The position numbers and the translations under genes are program-made. From NCBI GenBank assembly GCA_026075535.2, contig AP026541.1, positions 1,798,001 to 1,862,000 of the forward strand: DNA of 64,000 bases, read 5' to 3'. The notes under the pieces were generated by a model. The model searched no databases and was not told where the DNA came from. It worked only from the letters and a program-made list of their open reading frames with translations. This stretch comes from Tricholoma matsutake. Taxonomy: Eukaryota > Basidiomycota > Agaricomycetes > Agaricales > Tricholomataceae. This document shows, piece by piece, positions 45,147 through 55,502 of this stretch; the first letter of the stretch is position 1, and each line of letters opens with the position of its first letter.

Positions 45147-48100
45147 CCACTTTGAAGTTTTGTCAGTTGAATTCCCAGAGGATGAATCTAATTCCATGAC
45201 TGTTCCCCTCTCTGACCCTTCAAAGTTGGCTGAAGACGTACCTGCTCTTCCTATATCTCCCTCTACCCCACACCCAGAATTAAATCATGGGAGTGCAAAC
45301 TACCACACAAATATATTGTTGCATCCACTCCTTCTACACATTCCTTGAATCTAGCAATCAAACTACAGACTACCAACACTGGACAGATACTCAGTGTCTC
45401 TGCACTCCTGGACTCTGGTGCGACTGGTCTCTTCATTGATGCCCATCTCACACAACATCGCCTGAATACTCACTCACTCTTGTGTCCAATACCTGTTTAT
45501 AATGTGGATGGGTCCCCAAATGAAGCTGGTGTCATCTGAGAGGTTGTAGACCTGGTCCTCCATTACAAAGATCATAGTGAGCATGCCCTTTTTGCTGTCA
45601 CTTAGTTAGGAAGGCAGAAGGTGATCTTGGGCTATCCATGCTTTGAGACCATAACCCAGAGGTCAACTGGTGTACCAGGGAGGTTACAATGAGCCAGTGT
45701 CCATCCCACTGTCACACTTGTTTCATGGAAGCCAGACAAGAACACTGTGGACAAAAGGCCTCAGTACAATGCACTCGGAAGTGTCATGCCGGACCCCTGC
45801 CTATGCCTGAGGGGGAGTTAGAGGGGGTTCCTGATCTGATGCCAGACTCAGATGATGATAATGAGGAGCCAGAGTAAGTGGAGGAAGGTGATCAGATCTT
45901 CTACACTGTGATTCATCCATTGCATGAGGTGTGTGCTACATCAAACATATCCCAACACCTCGCTGAGGCCTTCCACAAAAACAATTAGTGTTCAAAAGTC
46001 AGGTCCAGTCTAGTTTTTTTGCCAAATTGGGACAAACCACAACCGCAACCGGTTGCCTAATGAGGCAGGACCCTGAAAAACTGGACTGAACTGCAAAAAA
46101 CTGGTCCAAAACAGTTCAAACTAGTTCAAACTGCAGTTCAGTCATAACCCTGTTCAAACTGGTTTGAACTGACTAAAACTGATCTTTTTGGTCATGAGAC
46201 CAGTTGTAAACCATAATAGAGAGTGTATATTAGTCAAATGTAAAGGTCTCATCATGATAACAATGCTCTACATGTCAAAAAACACAACTGTGAGATGTTG
46301 TATAAGTTAGGTTTGGCATTAGGATATTGTTTTGGCCATAGCACATGCAATTCTGGACCGTTTCTCCTAAAATTTTGATCAGAAGATGCATATTTATGTG
46401 GTGCATTCTGTGGCGGTTGAACCGGTTAGAACCGGTTTTTACTGGTCTGGTTCAGTGCGGTTTTTTTATCCAGAGATAAATGAACTGCAACTGAAGGTCC
46501 AGTCTTTTTTGGTTTAGTCTGGTTCAGTTTCTGGTCTTTTTGCAGTTCAATGAACTGGACTTGCAAACACTAAAAACAATGCCACCAAATCCTCTACTGA
46601 TTCCTTGCTTCCTCATCTCTATGAGTTCGGGGATGTGTTCTCCAAGGAATCATTCAACTCTCTCCCCATCGGATCACGTGATCAAACTCACTCCCGGTGC
46701 AACTCCTCATCCTGCAAGGTCTATCCTCTCTCTCCTGAAGAACAGTGACAGCTTGACCAGTTCATTGATGAGCACCTGGCCTCTAAACGTATTTGACCAT
46801 TGAAGTCACCCATGGCCTCTCCCTTTTTCTTTGTCAAGAAGAAGGATGGCTCACTTTGACTGGTTCAAAACTACAAAAGGCTCAATGACATCACAGTCAA
46901 AAATCGCTACCCATTGCCTCTTATCTCCAAACTTGTGAACCAACTCCATGGAGCCCAATACTTTACCAAGCTCAACGTCCATTGGGATTGCAATAAAGTG
47001 AGGATAAAGGAGGGAGATGAGTCTTTCATACCAACCATGGTCTTTTTGAACTGCTCGTCATGTTCTTTGGCCTTACTAATAGTCCTGCCACCTTTCAGAC
47101 CATGATGAACAACATCTTTTACAACCTCATCCTCAAAGGTTTGTATCTATCTTGATGACATCCTCATCTTCCCTCACATGGTTGAAGAACACCATCACAT
47201 CACATGCCTTGTCCTGGAACAACTTCGACAGTACAAACTCTACCTTTGTCAGGACAAGTGCAAGTTTGAGAAGACCAAGATTGAGTACCTCAGCCTGATT
47301 ATCTCAGAGGGTCAGATGGAGATGGGTCCTATCAAGCTGAATGGGGTCATGGCTTGGCCAATGCCCACAAACAAGAAAGAGGTGCAGTCTTTCCTGGGCT
47401 TTATCAATTTATATCGGTGTTTTATCAAGGACTTCTCACATCATGCACAGCCACTGTTCAACTTGACAGGAAAGGAGGTATGGAGGTGGGATAATGCACA
47501 ACAGGAGGCATTTGAAAAGCTTAAGGAGATGGTCACTTCTGCTCCTATTCTTACCTTTGTTGATGATTTGCAGCCTTTTTGTGTAGAAGCCAATGGTTCT
47601 GACTTTGTGACAGGCACTGTGTTGTCTCAGCAGTCTCCAGAGGACCAGAAGTGGCATCCTGTTGTGTTCTACTCCAAAAGCCTTAGTGCTGTAGAGCGAA
47701 ACTATGAGATCCATGACAAGGAGATGTTGGCAATAATGCACGCTCCAGGAATGGTGACACTTCCTTGAGGGTGCCCAACACAAGGTGGAAATTTGGACGG
47801 ATCACAAGAATCTCAAGTACTTTATGACAGCCAAGAAATTGAATTGTCATCAAGCTCATTGGTCCCTGTATCTATCCAGATTTGATTTCTCCTTGCACCA
47901 CCATCTGGGTCACAGAGTGGGGAAGACCAATACCCTCTCCCAATGTGCAGACCATGGGGATGGCAGCAATGACAATCAAAACATTGCATTGTTGCAGCCA
48001 GACCTGTTCACCATTCAGGCACTGGAAGGCATTGCACCCCAGGGCAAGGAGTAGGACATCCTATGCACCATTCATTGTGCAAACTGTAGTGGTTTACACA

Positions 48101-48646
48101 AGGATGTTGTCACCCGAGCTGTTAAAGAACTGCGGAAGGGATCCACTGTTTCCTTGTGTGCAGCAGAGTGGGCTGAAAAGGAGGACTTGTTGTATTTCAG
48201 GGATTGCATCTATGTCCCCAACGACCCAGACCTTTGCTGGCGCATCATATCCCAACACCATGACTCACAGATTGCTGGTCATCCTGGACACTGGAAGACC
48301 TTGGAGCTCACCTCATGGAATTATTGGTGGCCACAAATGTCATGGCTCATTGGTCAGTATTGTCATACTTGTGACCTTTGCTTATGCACCAAGATTCCTC
48401 GTTGCAAACCCATTGGTGAGCTACACCCTCTTCCTGTTCCAGAGAGTCATCGGGATGTTGTCAGTGTTGACTTTGTGGTGGAGTTGCCAGAGTTGAATAG
48501 GTTTGATGCAGTGATGTGCACAGTTGATTCAGTGGGGAAATGCACTCACTTTATTCCCACTCACACCACTGTCAGTGCCCTGTGTGCTGCCCAACTCTAT
48601 CTCCACCATGTGTGGAAATTACATGAACTTCCTGGCACCTTCCTTG
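45115..48646 (+). pseudogene. Chromovirus copy 2 Pol, first part
   Basis: Protease (LDSGATGLFID near 45411), RT (IYLDDILIF, partly deleted near 47140-47170), RNase H (TDHKNLKYF near 47798) and integrase up to LHELPGTFL at 48646. There it is cut by TIR element B. An hAT-like MITE sits between the protease and the RT. TGA or TAG replaces CGA, TGG or CGG at several sites that are open in copy 1 (for example near 46747, 46795, 46857 and 48052). Confidence 0.85.
45986..46572. mobile_element. hAT-like MITE, 587 bp
   Basis: Ends TAGTGTTCAAAAG and CTTGCAAACACTA, with a perfect 8-bp duplication AAAACAAT (45978-45985, 46573-46580). It splits the chromovirus pol at FHKNNA. The interior is non-coding and made of AACCGGTT/AACTGGT-like phrases. 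It is the same end family as 32596-34266, without hairpin-intron modules. Confidence 0.9.
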
Positions 48647-48889
48647 AGTACTTTACACTCCCCCACCTATTCCGGTTGGATTCCAGTTCATCCAGCTGGA
48701 ATTTCTGGAATTTCTGGAATCTGGTGGAAATTTTTTTGTATGTAGTTTTCCCTATGCAGCATAATTCTGGTCGGAATAAGGATCCAATTTACAGCCGGAA
48801 TCCCCGGAATCTGACCAGACTCATCACAACCAGAATAACAGGAATAACCGGAATGCACGTGCTTTCCCAAATAAAAGTTTGACACACAT

Positions 48890-48955
48890 CAATAATCAAA
48901 CTCTCGACCTTGGGTCTGCATACATAACAGCATGCTTAACCACTGAGCTACCAAG
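48890..48955 (-). other. tRNA-like segment at left of element B
   Basis: The minus strand has TAGCTCAGTGG (perfect A box) then TTAAGCATG...; the B box is decayed (GAGTTTGATTA). It points outward to the left end. Confidence 0.5.
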
Positions 48956-49229
48956 GAATTATTCTTTGGTATACATTTAATACTTTTATTACCCAACCAA
49001 GGTACATAGTTAATCACAGTCATTAACAGAATAATTGATAAGTATGCATATGCATGACACATGAGACGTGACTGCCAGCTCACAACCACTACCACCACTG
49101 TCGCCAACGCCGCCTCCTCCTCCTCCTCTCCACTCTACCACCACCACTGCATGCGCACCCACCACCACCATTCCCACACCCAATGCCACCATCACCACCA
49201 CCTTCAAACGAGCCAACTGGATGGAACGC

Positions 49230-49330
49230 GGGCCCAAATGACGCAGATTGCGTCATTTGGGCCCTATGTAAGTTTTTTTCATTTGGTTTTTGTTTTAATA
49301 AACTAACTAACTCATTTTTTTAGTTTCTAG
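49230..49330 (+). repeat. Hairpin-intron module, array unit 1
   Basis: Perfect 16-bp arms GGGCCCAAATGACGCA (49230-49245 / 49249-49264). GTAAGT at 49268, ACTAACTAACT, acceptor TTTCTAG ending 49330. Confidence 0.75.
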
Positions 49331-49387
49331 GTTATAATCTACTAGTAACGAAGCCACCACCTGCAAATGAGCCAACACAGGCCCAAA

Positions 49388-49479
49388 CAACGCAGATCGC
49401 ATCATTTGGGCCCTATGTGAGTTTTTTTGTTTGGTTTTTGTTTTAATAAACTAACTAACTCATTTTTTTAGTTTTCTAG
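49388..49479 (+). repeat. Hairpin-intron module, array unit 2
   Basis: Arms GGCCCAAACAACGC / GCATCATTTGGGCC mismatch only at former CpG positions. GTGAGT at 49425, ACTAACTAACT, acceptor TTCTAG ending 49479. Confidence 0.7.
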
Positions 49480-49527
49480 GTTATAATCTACTAGTAACAA
49501 CGCCACCACCCGCAAACGAGCCAACAC

Positions 49528-49628
49528 GGGCCCAAACAATGCAGATTGCATTGTTTGGGCCCTATGTGAGTTTTTTTATTTGCTTTTTGTTTTTATAAAC
49601 TAACTAATTGTAATTTATTGCTTTTTAG
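49528..49628 (+). repeat. Hairpin-intron module, array unit 3
   Basis: Perfect 16-bp arms GGGCCCAAACAATGCA with loop GAT (49528-49562). GTGAGT at 49566, AACTAACTAATTG, acceptor TTTTTAG ending 49628. Confidence 0.75.
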
Positions 49629-49689
49629 GTTGTATACTACTGGGGATGACCTGCCATGACGAAAAACGCGAGCCGACTGGACGGAATGC

Positions 49690-49790
49690 GGGCCCAAATG
49701 ACGGCAACATCGTTTGGGCCATAGATAAGTTTTTTTCTTTTTTCTTTTTGTTTTTATCAATCAACTAATTGTAATTCATTGCTTTTTAGG
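49690..49790 (+). repeat. Hairpin-intron module, array unit 4, donor altered
   Basis: GGCCCAAATGACG / CATCGTTTGGGCC, each arm keeping a different CpG. The donor reads GATAAGT instead of GTAAGT. AACTAATTG and TTTTTAG follow. Confidence 0.6.
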
Positions 49791-50004
49791 CTCTATACTA
49801 CTGGGGATGACCTGCCACAATGAAAAACGCACAACTCACACCCACACCCACCCGATCCCCTCCTCCCCATTCAAATGGGATGTGAGGCTGTTGACATAGG
49901 CTAGGAGGGTGCAGAGGGATGCCAGGAGACCCCAGAAGGGGGGTACCTGCCTAGTAAGCACCCACCCACCTCTGCACTCACGCCACATTGCGCTGACGCG
50001 CCCA

Positions 50005-50035
<31 letters not shown>

Positions 50036-50102
50036 GAAAAAAACAGAAATCCAAACAGGGGATGACAGCGACAAACGACGACAAGCCACCCACCCCCAGC
50101 CT

Positions 50103-50213
50103 CACGAGCAACTGCTCGTGGGGTGGATCATGGGTGGAATGATGCCCAGGTGCAGGGACAGGAGATGACAATGACACACCACCCACCCCCAGCCTCATGA
50201 GCAACTGCTCGTG
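50103..50213. repeat. Two GAGCA..TGCTC palindromes
   Basis: CACGAGCAACTGCTCGTG (50103-50120) and CATGAGCAACTGCTCGTG (50196-50213), both followed by GGGGTGGA. The same elements are in copy C near 59592 and 59684. Confidence 0.7.
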
Positions 50214-50254
50214 GGGTGGAACGTGGGTGGAATGACAGACAACAGCGGGGTCAC

Positions 50255-50528
50255 ATCCCCTCCCCCTCCCCCGCACTTCGTGTGGGGAGGGATTTTTTTT
50301 GTATTTTTAATTATTTATTAGTATTGTGCCCCCCCTCCCCCATTTTGTGTGGGGGAGGGATTTTTTTCTTCATGTTTTTACCTCCCCCCTCGTGTTCGGC
50401 GTGAGGGGTTAGCTTTTTATGTATATAAATAAAACTCCCTCTCACAAGATGTGAGAGGGAGGATTTTTTGTGTATGTATATAATTACAATTATCCCCACT
50501 CCCTCGCATTCAATGTGAGGGATGTGGT
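50255..50528 (+). repeat. Row of five hairpins, four with T runs
   Basis: Successive GC-rich hairpins each followed by a T run: CCCTCCCC..GGGGAGGG + T8 (to 50300), CCCTCCCCC..GGGGGAGGG + T7 (to 50368), CCCCTC..GAGGGG with T5 (to 50418), CTCCCTCTCAC..GTGAGAGGGAG + T6 (to 50468). A fifth, CCCTCGCATT..AATGTGAGGG, has no T run. Copy C repeats the row at 59740-60005. They resemble terminator hairpins, but their role in a fungal nucleus is unknown. Confidence 0.7.
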
Positions 50529-50608
50529 TAATTAAAAAAATTTGATCTTAACTACTTCGAAAAAAATTAGAGTGTCATGAATAAACATTATATTACTATC
50601 TAATAATT

Positions 50609-50700
50609 CTCCTGTGGCTCAACTGGTTAAGCACACATGTTTGGTTTGTCATGTGATCACTCTAATCAAGATGTCTTGAGTTCAATCCTTACTCTGCACA
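50609..50700 (+). other. tRNA-like segment at right of element B
   Basis: TGGCTCAACTGG (perfect A box), an anticodon-arm-like CACATG..CATGTG hairpin and GAGTTCAATCC (good B box) are spaced as in a Leu/Ser-type tRNA. The acceptor arm does not pair well. It points outward to the right end. Confidence 0.55.
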
Positions 50701-50784
50701 AATATATTTTGTAGGCACTTTGACAACTTAAGACTTGAAATTTGACTATCCATTAGGGTATATACTCTAAGTTGAGGCTCTGGA

Positions 50785-50985
50785 GTAACCAGAATCTGGT
50801 CAGAATAACCGGAATAACTGGACTCCGACCGGAATAACTGGACTCCAATCGGAATAACTGGACTCTGACCGGAATAACTGGACTCTAACCGGAATAATTG
50901 GACTCCAACCGGAATAACTGGACTCCAACTGGAATAACTGGAATCCAACTGGAATAACTGGACTCTGACCAGAATAGGTGGGGGA
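50785..50985. repeat. ~20-bp subterminal tandem array
   Basis: About ten units of GGAATAACTGGACTCCAACC with small changes, running into the right TIR. Confidence 0.85.
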
Positions 50986-50998
50986 GGGTAAATTACTG

Positions 50999-51890
50999 CC
51001 TTCCTTTCTGACGGTGGCCCTCAGTTTGTGGCAGAGTTCACTTGTGAGCTGTACCAACTTCTGGGGATCAAACTCCTTGCTTTGACTGCCTATCACCCAC
51101 AAACTGACAGCCAGACTGAGCAAGTCAACCAGGAACTGGAGCAGTACATCTGCATCTTCATCAATGAGCACCAGGACAATTGGGACAATCTTCTCCCCTT
51201 GGCCAAGTTTGGGTACAACAACCATGTCCATGGTTCCACTCAACAAACCCCTTTCTTCTTAGACACTGGATGGCATCCACACATGGGATTCGAACCTCAC
51301 CAAACTCCCTCACACATTGAGATGGTGAATGAGTTCACAGAACACACGAGGGATAGCTTGGAGGAGGCAAAGGCAGCCTTAGTGAAAGTGAAGGATGACA
51401 TGGCACACTTTTACAATCAACGCAATTCTCTGGCCCCTCAGTACAAGGTTGGTGATCAAGTTTATCTTGACTCCAGTGACATCTCCACCACATGTCCATC
51501 CAAGAAACTCACCCATTGCTTCCTGGGACCTTTCCCCATTGTCAAGTATGTTGGAATACATGCCTATCATCTGCACCTCCCAGCCTCCATGTCCAGACTC
51601 CACCCAGTCTTCCATGTCATCAAACTCCTTCCAGCTCCCCCAGGTCTATTCCCAGGATGCCATTCATGTCCACCACCACTGCCTACAGTGATCGAGGGAG
51701 AACCCCAGTACAAAGTTGAGTCAATCTTGGACAGCCAGTTGTGTTGAGGAAAACTCCAGTATTTGGTGCACTGGAAGTGTTATGGGTATGAGGAGAACTC
51801 ATGGGTTGAGGAGTCCGATGTGAATGCCCCTCGGTTAGTCAAGGAATTCCACTGATGGCACACTGCTGCACTGCATCACATTCAAGTCAC
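50999..51890 (+). pseudogene. Chromovirus copy 2 Pol, integrase end and chromodomain
   Basis: Resumes at the target duplication with SDGGPQFVAEFTCELYQLLGIK. It goes through TEQVNQELEQY, PQYKVGDQVYL and a chromodomain (QYKVESILD...[20 protein letters not shown]). TGA codons in the chromodomain region (about 51746 and 51854) replace CGA of copy 1. Confidence 0.85.
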
Positions 51891-51912
51891 TGACTTTGGT
51901 TGTATGCAACTT

Positions 51913-52125
51913 AGTAAGGGGACTAGGGGGTGCCCCATGTGTTTTTTTTTTTTCTCCTATTTTTTATGGTTGTCCTATATTTTTCCTCACTTCATTTCCT
52001 TCTAGTTTTCATTTTCTATGATTTTTCCTCATTTTATTACTAATTTTCCTTTCTATCACATTTGTGCATGTTGACAGTTTTATATTTAGAGGTGGAGTAC
52101 CCTTTCCGACATCTACTGCTTGGTA
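51913..52125 (+). repeat. 3' LTR of chromovirus copy 2, truncated
   Basis: Matches the LTR from (TG)TAAGGGGACTAGG to CTTGGTA, then stops. The first base is altered. The missing rest abuts TAGGTCCTAC at 52126. Confidence 0.8.
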
Positions 52126-52369
52126 TAGGTCCTACCACGGATGGCCATTATCTGGATAGCCACCCATGGATTATGTAAACATACAGATACAGACGGATAT
52201 GGATAAAATGTGACGGATATCTGCGGATTGCGGATGTTAGTGCCAAATAGGAAAAGACACCAGTATGAGTCATCCGAGAAAACTCAGGCTCGCATTTGCA
52301 TCACTTAGGATGCACATCACGACCACCCCCTATTTATAAACTTGAGGTGAGGATAACCAAATGTGGAGT

Positions 52370-52457
52370 GCCCAAGAAACGTCGACCACATTTCTTGGGC
52401 CATATGTAAGTTTCATTTCATTTCATTTTATTGTTACTAACTAATCACTAGCTCTAG
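52370..52457 (+). repeat. Hairpin-intron module
   Basis: GCCCAAGAAACG..ATTTCTTGGGC, GTAAGT at 52406, TACTAACTAATC, acceptor CACTAG or CTCTAG. A TATTTATAAAC box lies about 40 bp upstream. Confidence 0.6.
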
Positions 52458-52875
52458 CTGTTGCCAACGATGGCAACAAACCCCACCCTGACACAATGAC
52501 AATGACAACTGGGACCAGGAATGACTGAACGTCAATGAGGACCAGACCAGGGAAACAAGGACCAGGACCAGGACCACCTGAGGTCCATGACAACAGGGGG
52601 AGGATGGTGATGGCAGGATGATGATGGCAGCAATGATGATGACAGGGTGAGGACGATGCACAAGGGATGAGGACATCATTGACATCTCTTGGGCTCCAGG
52701 TAAATTTCTTTTTGCTTTTCTCGTGTCATTTTTTCATCATTAACAATTTTTTATAGATACTAACTACTATTGACAACAATGACTGGCCCACCTCTCATGC
52801 TACAACAGGCCCACGATGACACTGCAATGATGACAGGGGACACCACCACCACCACCACCACCACAGTGCAAAGCT

Positions 52876-52963
52876 GGCCCAAATGACAAACAATGTCATT
52901 TGGGCCATAGCGTATGTTTCTTTTATTTATTTTCTTTTCTTTTACTAACTCTTTCTTCTCTAG
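52876..52963 (+). repeat. Hairpin-intron module
   Basis: Perfect 13-bp arms GGCCCAAATGACA (52876-52906), GTATGT at 52912, TTTACTAACTC, acceptor TTCTCTAG ending 52963. Confidence 0.7.
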
Positions 52964-53118
52964 TTTCTTTTTGTTTGCCTATGACATCTCCCACATGACA
53001 GTCATCACACCCATGCCCTCTTTGTGCCCTATGCTCTACGCTGCTGCTGCAAGCCTCTGCTTGCAGGGTGGCAATGGGTTCCATTCCTAAACAGCAACAT
53101 CAACACCACACCACAGCC

Positions 53119-53230
53119 AATGAATGAATGCCAATGAATGAATGCCAATGAATGAATGCCAATGAATGAATGCCAATGAATGAATGCCAATGAATGAATG
53201 CCAATGAATGAATGCCAATGAATGAATGCC
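53119..53230. repeat. 14-bp minisatellite
   Basis: Eight tandem units of AATGAATGAATGCC. Confidence 0.9.
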
Positions 53231-53574
53231 CACAAACAAACACCAATGAACAAACACCAAACAGCAGGGCAACAAACATGGGGGATAATGAAGAGTGGGG
53301 AAGATGAACAAACAGGGGAGGCGACAAATGAACAGTGGGGACAACGAACAACAACACAGCAACAATGAGCGAGGCACATTCGGCACCAACAAACACAACG
53401 GCAGGTGGCACCACTGAGAGCCCCTGCTCACAGGGTCAAGAGATGGGGGGAAGAGAGATGAAGGGAGAGGGAGACGATGATGGGAGGGGGGCATGCAAGC
53501 AGCAAGGTACCGATGATGGGAGGGGGCACAACTATGGCTGATGACAATGATGAAAGGAGGTGTGCACAAATAGG

Positions 53575-53657
53575 GCCCAAGAGACGTTGACGTCTCTTGG
53601 GCTGTAAGTTTATTTTTTTATTGTCTTTTCTTTTTCTTTGCTACCCTACGAGTCTAG
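53575..53657 (+). repeat. Hairpin-intron module
   Basis: Perfect 12-bp arms GCCCAAGAGACG with loop TTGA, GTAAGT at 53604, acceptor GTCTAG ending about 53657. A branch motif is unclear. Confidence 0.6.
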
Positions 53658-54859
53658 TAGTACGAGATGACACCCACGCCCATGAGCAACTGCTTGTGGG
53701 GTGGATCCTCTTCTGTGCTACCCAGCCCTGATGATGACAACATGGTGTCATCATCATTATCAGCTCCTGTATTCAAAGGAGCCCACAATTGCGGGTCTTC
53801 TCAGGTGCAGGAGCTGTTGGTGGATGAATTGATGGGAGATAGTAAGTCTACCCATAGGACCAGTGTAGTAAGGCATGCCATAGACTCATGACCACCACCT
53901 CGTGGGGATGAGAGTGTCAATCCCAATTGACACTTGCTCTTCTCACATGAGGGATGGTCACTGGGCTGGGTGTGTCAGTAACAGGACCAGTCCATATTGG
54001 TTACATATCAGTTCAAAAACCAGTCAAGACCAGTTTTTCGACTGGACCAGGGGTCCAACCAACATTGCCCTTAGACTAATTTATAGTATGATAAAAACAT
54101 TAAGAATAATAAAAAACGAGACAAAAAAATGAGAACAAGTCCACCCCATGAGCAGTGGCTTGCGAGGCTGGCCATAGGCATCATAAGTAGTACAAAATAG
54201 GTCCCCTCCATCTCGCATCTTGCATTTCGAGCAAGGGAGGGGGCAGGGTGGTGTGATGGGGTGTTGGTAAAACTTATTCATTGGTGTCATCGTCCCCATT
54301 CATTGTTGGTAGCTAGCACCCATGATCCATTCCACAAGCAGTGGCTCGTGAGGCTGGGAGTAGGTGCTGTGTTGGTCCTACCCCCTCTCCATCAAAGGAA
54401 GCCCCTGCTGCATAGCAGCAAGCAATGGCTTGCTGTCTAGCTCACAGGGGCTGCAGATGGAGGCAGAGGCAAGGGTATGCCAGTTGAAGAATGATCAGGG
54501 GCACTCAAGAAAAAGAAATGGCCCCCTCCCCCCTGCATAGAGGGCAAAAGGTGAGGGGTGGCCGCTCATCCTCATTGTGGTCCTGTCATGTTAGTTATTA
54601 TTCTCCCATGGTCATACTGCCATCCCCGTTGCTCCCTGTTCCATCCTGTGAGCAGTTGCCCACAGCGATGGTTGGGGGTGCTGCTGCCATGATGATCCCA
54701 CCATTGTCCTTGCCATCCTTGCCTATTCCTGGCCCTGTTCTCTTTGCCCTGGTGGTTGTCCTCATCATCGGTGCTCTCCCTGTCATCCCCATTGCCAGTA
54801 GTTCAATTTAGTTAACAATTTAGTTAGTAAAAATGAAAATGAACAATGAAAGAAAAGAA

Positions 54860-54905
54860 AAAACTTACCTATGGCCCAAAAGATGTCATTGACGTCTCCT
54901 GGGCC
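54860..54905 (-). repeat. Hairpin-intron module, minus strand
   Basis: The minus strand has hairpin GGCCCAGGAGACGTC / GACATCTTTTGGGCC, then GGTAAGTTTTTTC. The intron runs left with TTACTAAC; the acceptor was not found. Confidence 0.5.
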
Positions 54906-55107
54906 TTTTTCTTCTGTCTCCTCATCATCTCCCCATCGTCATCATCCCCTGTCTTTGTTTCCTCCCTGTTGTTTTCTTGTTGTCATCTTCTCGTTGTTGT
55001 TCCCTGTTGTCACCCTGCCACACACCCTGTGAGCAGAGGCTTGCAGCAGTGATGTGGGGTGTCCTGACCTGGCCCGGAGTGGGTCCATCACCACAAAATG
55101 TTTATAA

Positions 55108-55201
55108 CTTGAAATACAATAGATTAGTAAAAAGAAATGCAAAGAAATGACAATAAAACAACTCACCCAGGGCCCAAATGATGATAGACATCATTTGGGC
55201 C
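55108..55201 (-). repeat. Hairpin-intron module, minus strand
   Basis: The minus strand has perfect 13-bp arms GGCCCAAATGATG (55171-55201), GTGAGT from 55166, TTTACTAATC and acceptor TTTCAAG ending 55108. Confidence 0.65.
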
Positions 55202-55439
55202 TGTCTGCATAGGTTCCTGGCATTTGCCTACCCTGTCATTGCCATCTTCGTTGGGTGTCATTTGTCATCTTGTTGTTCCCCGTTGTTTGCTCATTCCCAT
55301 GGTCATACAAACCCTGTGAGCAGGGGCCCACAGCAGTGGTGTGACATCAGGTGCAGGGTTTGTGCATGGGGTGTCTCGGGTTAGATACTATTATTATAAG
55401 TTAAAACACTTAAAATAGAGTTTGATCAGTAAAAAGAAA

Positions 55440-55502
55440 CACAAAGAAATAAGAAAGAAACTTATCTGGGGCCCAAACAATGTTCAACCATTGTTTGGAC
55501 CC
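55440..55502 (-). repeat. Hairpin-intron module, minus strand, donor altered
   Basis: Arms GGGCCCAAACAATG / CATTGTTTGGACCC with one mismatch. The donor reads GATAAGT, like 49723. TTTACTGATC follows. Confidence 0.5.

Larger units (their letters stand above)
48647..50998. mobile_element. TIR element B, 2.35 kb
   Basis: Left end AGTACTTTACACTCCCCCAC and right end (reverse complement GTAATTTACCCTCCCCCAC) are inverted repeats extending into CTATTC[C/T]GG. Flanking 9-mers CCTTCCTTG and CCTTCCTTT match at eight positions and fall inside the integrase codons, so the insertion is clear. Order: TIR, GGAATNNCTGG repeats, outward tRNA-like box pair, (CAC)n-rich part, four hairpin-intron modules, GAGCA..TGCTC palindromes, five hairpin-plus-T structures, an outward tRNA-like segment, a 20-bp tandem array, TIR. 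No transposase. It is highly similar to element C (58813-60441). Confidence 0.85.
40714..52125 (+). mobile_element. Second chromovirus copy, multiply interrupted
   Basis: The same family as 4467-10513 in the same order, in pieces: 5' LTR (40714-40813 and about 42734-43078), gag (about 44025-45146), protease/RT/RNase H/integrase (45115-48646), integrase end plus chromodomain (50999-51890) and a truncated 3' LTR (51913-52125). Inserts occupy 40814-42733, about 43097-44016, 45986-46572 and 48647-50998. It is more diverged and shorter in places, and carries many TGA, TAG and indel lesions. Confidence 0.9.

Noticed and set aside
50609..50700. Functional tRNA gene
   Set aside because: A and B boxes are good but the acceptor stem does not pair and the copy is repeated within a transposon, so it is tRNA-derived at most. 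The other tRNA-like segments fail the same test.
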